Of a stretch of 64,000 bases of DNA, positions 57,011-64,000 are shown in pieces. Position 1 is the stretch's first letter. Each line of letters begins with the position of its first letter. Location of the stretch: positions 90,097-154,096 of the forward strand of contig NQMI01000113.1 in the NCBI GenBank assembly GCA_002270565.1, written 5' to 3'. The stretch is from Stenocarpella maydis. Taxonomy: Eukaryota; Ascomycota; Sordariomycetes; Diaporthales; Diaporthaceae. The notes under the pieces were generated by a model, which saw only the letters and a list, made by a program, of their open reading frames with translations, had not been told where the DNA came from and did no database searches. Position numbers and translations under genes: made by a program.

Positions 57011-57965
57011 GATGTGGTATTCCCTCGCACCTGGCTGTACAGTGAGAACGAGCTTCGCCTGCGTGTCCACTCAGGGACAGGCCTGAGATAAGCGCTATAT
57101 CACGACGAGAGAAAGAAAAACAAAAACCATGGCTCCCAGCTCTGGAGGCCACCTTTGTAGAAGAGCGGGAGGGGCTGCCGAGGTGGCATGTTGAAGCTCG
57201 ACAAATAACGGCGACGAACCCGTGAACGTGCCGGCAAAACGGGCCGGCGCAGGCAGAGGCCGTTGTTCAGGATATCTTGCAGCGGGTTGCGCAGTGGCAG
57301 ATCTTCGGCAGCAGGCTTGGAGAAGCTCAGCTCGCGAGGTGCAGTTGCATGAGGGCGAGGATGGGGTCTTGTCTACCCGAGCTTGGCCTGCTGTGGCTAA
57401 AAGTGGCCCAGACAATACCTGCCCGCCCCTGGATTGGGCGACTGCTCGGTCGCCGGGACAGTGTTTGGCCGCACCACAGCTCCAACTCACCTGCCTGTAC
57501 CGCTTCCCAAGCTTCATGGGCTTCTCCAACGGCCACCAGCGCCGCCACGATCCCCTCACCTTGAGCCTCCTTTTTCCACGAGTCAAATCCGACGTCTTCT
57601 GCAAGGGGATGAGCTCCCTGGGAGGCCTGCGGCCGGCCAACACGGGCCGTCGAGGCTTTACTCGGCGGTGGGCCTGGGAAGCAGATGCAAAGCCGACGTG
57701 CGCGGAGACATGGTTTCCCCAAATACCACCCTGCATCTGGGCCACTCTACACTTTACTGTACGGAGGCTCGACGAGTCACAGTCACCTACATCGAATGTG
57801 GGTGTCTGAGGGCCGACAGGTCTCGCCTGGCTTCCCGGGATGCCGGCGCCAAGGGCAGGCCGATTATATATCAGCGCCCTCGTCCAGCAGCAAGCACTCC
57901 ATGCCAGGTGCCACCTCGAGGCCGTCCAGGTCTTATTTTCTCAGCAGCCCGTCCGCATCTCGAAG
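57011..57965. promoter_or_regulatory. Shared divergent promoter region GH31/GH3
   Basis: 955 bp between two glycosidase start codons. No repeats of note. A TATA-like TATATATC at 57865-57872 lies about 95 bp upstream of the GH3 ATG and is a plausible core promoter element. Confidence 0.5.
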
Positions 57966-60662
57966 ATGAGGAATTTCGCCCCCGTCCTCGCCCCTCTGGC
58001 TCTCGCAAGCACCGCCTGTGCACGAGGGCCCCTGAGGGATAGGACATCACCACTCTACAAGAACCCCAATGCCACCATCGACGACCGGGTGGCCGACCTG
58101 TTGAGCCGTATGACAATAGGGGACAAGGCCTCACAGCTGCTCCAGGGCGACTTGTCCAACTGGATCAACGTCACAGATGGTACCTTCAATGCCAGCGGCC
58201 TGGAGTGGAATATGCAGTACCGCGCGGCTGCCTTCTATGTCGGCTACTACGCCAACTGGACCACTCTTGCCCACGGCATCAAGCTTGCTCAGGACTACCT
58301 GGCCCAGAACACCACCCTCGGTATTCCCGCCTGGGTTCAGTCCGAAGGCATCCACGGCTTCCTAGCAGCCAATGCCACCATCTTCAACTCGCCGATCGCT
58401 CACGCCTGTGCATGGAACCCGGGCCTGGTCGAGAAGATGGGCAGGGCCATAGCCCAGGAAGCCCTTGCCCTCGGCGTGAACAACATCTTCGCTCCCGTGG
58501 TGGACCTCGCTCGTGAGCTGAGGTTCGGCCGTGTAGAGGAGACATACGGAGAAGATCCATACCTCGCCGGAGAACTGGCCTACAGCTACGTCAAGGGATT
58601 GCAGTCCGGCAACGTCGCGGCCATGGTGAAGCACTTTGCTGGCTTTGCCACGCCCGAACAAGGTCTCAACACCGCGCCGGTGCACGGAGGAGAGCGCGAG
58701 CTCAGGACAACCTACCTGCCGCCCTTTAGGCGCGCCATTATCGATGCCGAGGCCATGAGCATCATGTCGGCGTATCACTGCTATGATGGCGTGCCAGCGG
58801 TGGCTGACTACCATGTCCTGACAGAGATTCTCCGCCACGACTGGTAAGTGGTCTCATCACCTTGTCCCAGTCGGACACCCGGGTATCTTTAGAGGCCCTC
58901 TGGAGAACACTCTTGGGCGCCACGACAGCTGTTCCAGTATCGTTGCCCTCACGTAACCCCTACATCATCTTCCGGTAATTCTTGTGTCTTGCAGTCTCAC
59001 TGAGAACAATCAGGGGATATGGATACTTTGTGATGAGCGACGCAGGCGGCACGGATCGTGTGTGCACGGCTTTTGGACTTTGTCGAGCCTCACCCATCGA
59101 CTCGGACGCCGTCGTGTCTCTGGTTCTTCCATCTGGGAACGATGTGGAGATGGGCGGTGGATCATACAATTTCCAAAAGATCCCCGCTATGGTCGAAGCT
59201 GGCACTCTCGACGAGGCAATTGTCGACCTGGCTGTCTCACGAGTTCTGCGTGCCAAGTTCAAGATGGGCTTGTTCGAAAACCCATTCCTTGGAGTCCCAG
59301 AGGATGAGTATGAGAACTACATCAATACTAACGAGACGCAGCAACTCGCACGACAGCTAGACACCGAGTCCATCGTCCTCCTTGAGAACCACAACGTCCT
59401 CCCGTTGAGCAAGACTGCCAACGTGGCTGTGATTGGACCCATGGCCCACGGTCTGATGAATTGTGAGTAAAACTGGTCCAGATTTTGCCTCTCGTCAGCG
59501 ATTCTTTCCTCGGGATTCATACCGTACGACGCGGTCTATCGGTTCCCTTGGAACTTGGCAGAAGCTGACCTGCTTTCCGAATAGATGGGGACTATGTTGT
59601 GTACAAGTCTAACTACCGTGGCATTACGCCTCTGGACGGTATCAAGGAAGTCAGTGAGGGCACCGTCACATTCGCCCAGGGATGCGAGCGCTGGTCCACC
59701 GACGAGTCCGGATTTCCAGAGGCCATTGCCGCCGCCGAGGCCGCCGACGTCGCCGTTGTCGTCGTGGGAACCTGGTCTCGCGATCAAGGGGAACTCTGGA
59801 CTGGATTAAATGCCACCACCGGCGAACACATCGACGTCTCGGACCTCAAGCTCGTCGGCGCCATGCCCAAGCTTGTGCAGGCCATCATCAACACGGGCAA
59901 GCCCACTGTGGTGGTTTTCAGCTCCGGGAAGCCAATCACTGAGCCCTGGATTAGCAAGAATGCCACAGCACTCGTGCAGCAGTTCTATCCTTCCGAGCAA
60001 GGCGGGATCGCTCTAGCTGACGTTCTGTATGGCAATTACAATCCCAGCGGACGTCTGAGTGTGTCTTTTCCATACGATGTGGGGACAACACCCATTTACT
60101 ACGACCATCTCAACTCGGCTCGCGCTTATCCCAACCCTGGACAAGTCTTCCCCAACGGGACACTGGTATATGGCAACAGCTATGTCCTGCAGTCACCATT
60201 GGCTCTATACGACGTGGGTTGAAACCCCCTGACTTGTTATTTCGTTTCTATCACGTAGGGCAGTCGCTGAAAGTCCTTCCACAGTTTGGATATGGCCTCT
60301 CTTACTCCAAATTCTCCTACTCGCCCGTCACACTCTCCTCAACGACTGCGTCGGCAACCGACAGGATCACAGTCTCGGTAGACGTGACCAACAACAGCAC
60401 CACCGACGGGACAGAAGTCGTGCAGGTGTATGTCAAGGACGACGTCAGCTCAGTCGTAGTCCCGAACAAGCAGCTCAAGGGTTTCGTCAAGATCCCAATC
60501 GCGGCAGGTGCCACGGAGACGGTCAGCATTGACTTGAATGTGGCTGACCTCGGGCTTTGGAATATGAGCATGAAGTACGTTGTCGAGCCTGGTAACTTCA
60601 CCATTCTCGTCGGCAGTTCAAGTGGCGACTTGCCTGTAAATGCTACGTTGACGGTGTCCTGA
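57966..60662 (+). CDS. Secreted GH3 beta-glucosidase/beta-xylosidase
   Basis: Exons 57966-58843, 59014-59462, 59585-60213 and 60285-60662, 777 residues. The signal peptide MRNFAPVLAPLALASTACAR leads to RVADLLSRMTIGDKASQLLQ. GH3 motifs: GIPAWVQSEGIHG, NIFAPVVDLARELRFGRVEE, TYGEDPYLAGELAYSYVKG, MVKHFAGFATPEQG, nucleophile in GYGYFVMSDAGGT, then the alpha/beta sandwich (NVLPLSKTANVAVIGPMAHG, AADVAVVVVGTWSRDQGE) and a C-terminal fibronectin-III-like domain (FGYGLSYSKFSYS to LTVS). Splices: RHDW-GYGYF, LMN-YGDYVVYKSNY, LALYD-FGYGLSY. Many N-glycosylation sequons support secretion. Substrate is uncertain: beta-glucosidase is favoured, and beta-xylosidase is possible. Next to the transposon-rich end but itself intact. 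Confidence 0.92.
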
Positions 60663-61118
60663 ACGAATAATGCTTGATGATATAGACGAAGTGTTTCGGG
60701 CACCATGATCAATTGCGCCTCTTGCAACCAAACTTGAAGTCCTGGACACGTGCTTGCAATTTCTACACACGCGACTACAAATCCCAGAATGGGCCGTTGA
60801 CAAGGTGCTCGATATATCACGAATCGGGGCTCCACTACTTATAGCACTGCTCCGTGATAACCTTGGAACCCTCGGAGATCAGGATTTAATTCTTATAACT
60901 TACAGGATACTAGCATGCCCGGCCTACTTTCAGGGCCCCCTCTGATTCAGGCCACTCCACATCCACCCACATATACATTAAATGCGTATACTTACACCCT
61001 AATATAGAAAAACTTAAATATCTTTATAAGGTATTTTTTAACTACCAACGTTTTAATTTATATTAATTAAACTATTACAAAGTACTATTTAACAGTGAAT
61101 CTTTATAATACTCTTATA
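60663..61118. other. Boundary between gene space and AT-rich repeat block
   Basis: 3' UTR of the GH3 gene, then base composition drops sharply to AT-rich from about 60970 onward. No gene. Confidence 0.5.
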
Positions 61119-63222
61119 TGTTATGAACCAACACACATTGGCGGCTGACTACCGCAGAAGACAACCCCGCAGGTCGGGAAGTAACCCCCAAAAAGAGCGC
61201 CCCGCCTGATCCAATTAGTGACGCCACCTTATTAGGGTTAGGGTCCGGCTCGCAACGCTCGATTGCGAGCCATACGAGCCCGCTCGAAGGATGAAGTATT
61301 AAGCCTTATGCAATGGCTCGATGGCTCGGCATGTGAGCCTGCGAGCTACTAAAGAGTCAGAATATATATACGGACATAGTTATCACCACAATAAATAGTT
61401 TTCATAGAATAGACTCTTCAGTTATTAATCTAAGTATTTAATCCTAGTATTAGATAGCCTTATAGCTAGTAATTATTATTAGTTAATAATATTGCTTAAT
61501 AACCGCCTAATAATATATTCCGAAGATAAACCCTTAATCTTTTAGGTTTAATATATTTAGAAACCCTTTAATTATTATATTTTGATGACTCTTATTTATA
61601 TATCGCTATGCGGACTTTAAGTAATATTATATATGGAACCCTTTATGATATTAGACTCCAAAATAACCACCTCTACTTGCAACCTTCTCTATAAGCTGGA
61701 TAAACTCGCTAATAATAAGACTATAGACCCCCGTATTTAGGAGCTAGTTAATGAGGTTGGATAGCTGTGCCTCCTTATAGAAGGTTAAGCTTAATGCAAT
61801 ATAGAAGTTAAATAGCTTTAATAGGAAATTACTACCCTTTAAGTAGGAGCTAATATTATTAATACCCTAATCTAAATAAAGGAATATATTAAGCTTAATA
61901 CTCCAGCCCCCTATAATAGAACTGCTGGATAACTTTAGGTATACCTAATGCAGGTTAGGGCCTACTAGTGCTTCCATGGGCTAGATATATAGCCTAGCGG
62001 AAAAAGGGTTATATATGCATTCTCTTTTCTTAAAGGATAAGCTTTAGCTTAATTTGAACTCTACCTAACTAACTTTATTAATGCGGAATCATTTGAAGCT
62101 TATAAGCTTGAAATGCAATGGATTTTCAGCAGCTATAAAGGCTATAAAGATGCCCTTAGATCCCTATTTTAGGACCTAAATAAGGAATAATAGGCAGAAA
62201 GGGACCTAGCGAATTGCAAGTAGTATGGTTTAGTAATTAATTATGCAGCAGAATTCCGATAAATCTATACTAAAATTAACTATACTAATAATGCAAAGAA
62301 ATTCATATTCTATTGCAAATTAAAAGATAAAGTAAAGGATAAACTTAGCAAAATTATAGACTAACCTAATGATTTTCTATACTATATGGAAATGGCTATT
62401 CAGATTAATAATAAACTTTATAAATAATACTTGGAAAGGAAAGGATGAACTTCTAAATGAACCTCATTCTATAAGTATAAACTAAATATAGGAAAGAAGT
62501 ATTAGAAGCCAAGCACCTAGTAGGGACAGCATGTAGGCCCCATAGAGCTGGATGTTGCCTAATGTAAGGATAAGAAAAACATCAAGTGCTATAACTATAA
62601 TAAGATGGGATACTTTGCTTTAAAATGCAGGGCTCTAAAGAAAAATAGGGACTAGAGGTTAGTACCTAAAGGAACCCAATAAGCTAATAAAGCTACCCAT
62701 TAAGCTAATATAGCTACCTGCAGCGCATAAGGACCACCCAGGTCCAAACCGTAATAAGAGCTTGCAAATAAGTACTATATATATAGAACAAATGTATATA
62801 ATTAATATTAGGTATACCCAGATTAAGACTTAAATAAAGGATATAACTTCTATAACCCTAATAAAGAAGACCTTTATAATAGTCTATACTTCTCACAATG
62901 CACCAAGTCCTAATATAAGAAATATCAGAAAAACAAGGCATAATAGTAGCCTATCCTACTAATAAAAAATCCCCAGAAGCCTAGAAAGGCATATGCATTA
63001 CTTAGTTGGATAGCTTGCTTTAATAATAGCTGTACCACTCACTGCAATAATAAGAAAGCTACTAGATGGTTTCCTAAGAATGCTTTAGAAAAGTAGGGAA
63101 GAACCCTAGCGGTAAGAAATAGGGAGGAACTCTTGCAGATTAACCCCAGGATAAAAGGAAAACCTGCCCCTTAGGCCATACTTACGTTATAAACTCAGTA
63201 GAAGGAACAACAAGACTACCTA
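61119..63222 (+). mobile_element. Decayed Gypsy-type LTR retrotransposon, gag region
   Basis: AT-rich sequence with in-frame stops. Reading plus-strand from about 62242 to 62448 gives a gag-like stretch: YAAEFR, INYTNNAKKFIFY, LKDKVKDKLSKIID and YMEMAIQINNKLY, interrupted by TAA codons. At 62587-62628 is a nucleocapsid zinc knuckle of spacing C-x2-C-x4-H-x4-C in which the second Cys and the His are both read as Tyr. At 63007-63075 a further gag-end block is visible (WIACFNNSCTTHCNNKK). The changes are the G-to-A and C-to-T type expected from RIP. A possible left LTR starts at TGTTATGAACC (61119) and includes TATATATA and AATAAA near 61370-61395. No pol domain remains before the Copia insertion. 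Confidence 0.75.
61247..61271. repeat. Perfect 9-bp hairpin in a CGAGC-rich island
   Basis: GGCTCGCAA, seven bases, then TTGCGAGCC. The surrounding 61245-61350 carries several more GGCTCG/CGAGCC copies in both orientations, preceded by TTAGGGTTAGGG at 61232-61243. Confidence 0.85.
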
Positions 63223-63254
63223 TGTTAAACGGAACCGCTCAGCAGGGCGTTGGC

Positions 63255-63327
63255 ACTTCCTGCAAGGAGTTACCCTAGACTTCTTGTAAGGAGTTACCCT
63301 AGACTTCTTGTAAGGAGTTACCCTTAG
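63255..63327 (+). repeat. Three 24-bp tandem repeats inside the LTR
   Basis: Units 63255-63278, 63279-63302 and 63303 to about 63327, with core AAGGAGTTACCCTAG. Units 1 and 2 differ only by two C/T changes; unit 3 ends with one altered base. Confidence 0.9.
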
Positions 63328-63810
63328 GACTTGCGAGTTAGTCGATTTTCGCTAAGTACGGCCAGTGCGTGCGCGACGCAACATGAGTTTGGTGGCCGTG
63401 AATCGATTATTTTGGCCTGCAATTGCACCTTAATTCAGACATCTGCATTACTTATTCTTACCAAAGTATTAACTATGGAATTGGATAGCTATTTTTTGAT
63501 AGTTTTATGTCACTTGATCTTGGGCAATGCTAGGCTATGGTTGGGCTAGTTGGCTTTAACCAAGATGGTGTGGTTGTGAATGGCGAATTTTCCCGGCATT
63601 TGGCAATTTGCACGAGCCTTACCGCAGCGTGCCCAGGGGTGGACGACGTCGAGAGGTTTATAAGTAGGGGTACAAGAAGCCCAACTTAATTCAGTATAAA
63701 GTTGTCCAGACCTTTGTCAATTGTCCGAATTCCCCTCAGGGCACCACACTGCGACCCTGCTGAAAACACACGCTAAACTAAACACTATTTTATAGTATAA
63801 ATTCATCACA

Positions 63811-63822
63811 GGTTATGAGCCC
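63811..63822 (+). other. Primer-binding site, initiator-Met half tRNA
   Basis: GGTTATGAGCCC lies immediately 3' of the candidate LTR end and is complementary to the initiator tRNA-Met anticodon stem-loop (GGGCTCATAACC). Confidence 0.65.
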
Positions 63823-64000
63823 GGCTCTAGCAGTCAGCGCCCTTGAAACAACATTAGAATTTAGGCCTTAAAACAAGCCTACCGTATCTGTACGCTACAG
63901 CGCTATTTGCAACTGATTAGCGGACCAGCCAAACATCGTGGTTTGGGCCTGCAACACCCAGAAACAACTGCAAAAAACAGCACAGAGAAATATCTCCCCC

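Larger units (their letters stand above)
63223..64000 (+). mobile_element. 5' end of a Copia-type LTR retrotransposon (LTR plus leader)
   Basis: A candidate LTR begins TGTTAAACGG at 63223 and ends ATCACA at 63810 (588 bp, TG...CA ends), with a TATA-like TTTATAAGTAG near 63657. It is followed directly by GGTTATGAGCCC (63811-63822), the complement of the initiator methionine tRNA anticodon arm, which is the half-tRNA primer site typical of Copia elements. Composition is much less AT-rich than the flanking Gypsy relic, so it inserted later. The internal leader runs off the window. No coding sequence is reached. Confidence 0.7.

Noticed and set aside
60663..61118. Continuation of the GlcNAc or glycosidase island to the right
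   Set aside because: Gene space ends here; what follows is AT-rich transposon relic with no host gene.
61232..61243. TTAGGGTTAGGG as evidence of a telomere nearby
   Set aside because: Only two units, embedded in transposon sequence; not enough to infer a chromosome end.

Overview
This window is nuclear DNA from a filamentous ascomycete (Pezizomycotina, most likely Sordariomycetes). The genes have short GT-AG introns of roughly 50-200 bp and carry a fungal repertoire: PEX20, KIN1, SEC13, GPI18, a WHI2-like BTB protein and an Ndt80-like regulator. The right end is AT-rich with decayed retrotransposon sequence that looks like repeat-induced point mutation (RIP). I found no tRNA, rRNA or CRISPR. 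All gene models are hand-spliced from reading frame, splice consensus and recalled family conservation; no transcript data or database search was available.

Layout. 0.8-5.6 kb: KIN1 kinase (-), divergent from a TOUGH/GPATCH1-type G-patch splicing factor (+). 8.7-10.6 kb: a WHI2-like BTB protein whose long 5' open frame has no ATG. 12.0-13.9 kb: a secreted, probably GPI-anchored sugar (pyranose/sorbosone) dehydrogenase with two frame breaks. 14.2-17.9 kb: divergent SEC13 (-) and PEX20 (+). 19.0-24.5 kb: a fungal protein I do not recognise (-), divergent from the GPI mannosyltransferase GPI18 (+). 25.3-27.2 kb: a second unrecognised low-complexity protein (-). 31.2-38.7 kb: a 2,466-residue protein with seven predicted membrane segments followed by a tail of about 2,200 residues, which contains six copies of a 71-77-residue repeat (first spacing longer).

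39.3-54.2 kb is a complete intracellular N-acetylglucosamine (GlcNAc) catabolic cluster: GlcNAc-6-phosphate deacetylase (dac1), GH3 N-acetylglucosaminidase fused to a GNAT-like domain (nag3), Ndt80-like regulator (ron1), GlcNAc kinase (hxk3) and glucosamine-6-phosphate deaminase (gda1). Together they take GlcNAc to fructose-6-phosphate. dac1/nag3 and hxk3/gda1 are divergent pairs on shared promoters, with ron1 between them. The transporter ngt1, which belongs to the described Trichoderma cluster, is not in the window. Immediately beyond lies another divergent glycosidase pair: an intracellular GH31 alpha-xylosidase-type enzyme (-) and a secreted GH3 beta-glycosidase (+).

61-64 kb is a transposon graveyard: a heavily mutated Gypsy-type gag region, interrupted by the 5' LTR of a younger Copia-type element that runs off the right edge. 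The strongest candidate for something undescribed is the seven-membrane-segment repeat-tail protein. The best supported functional system is the GlcNAc cluster with its glycosidase neighbours.
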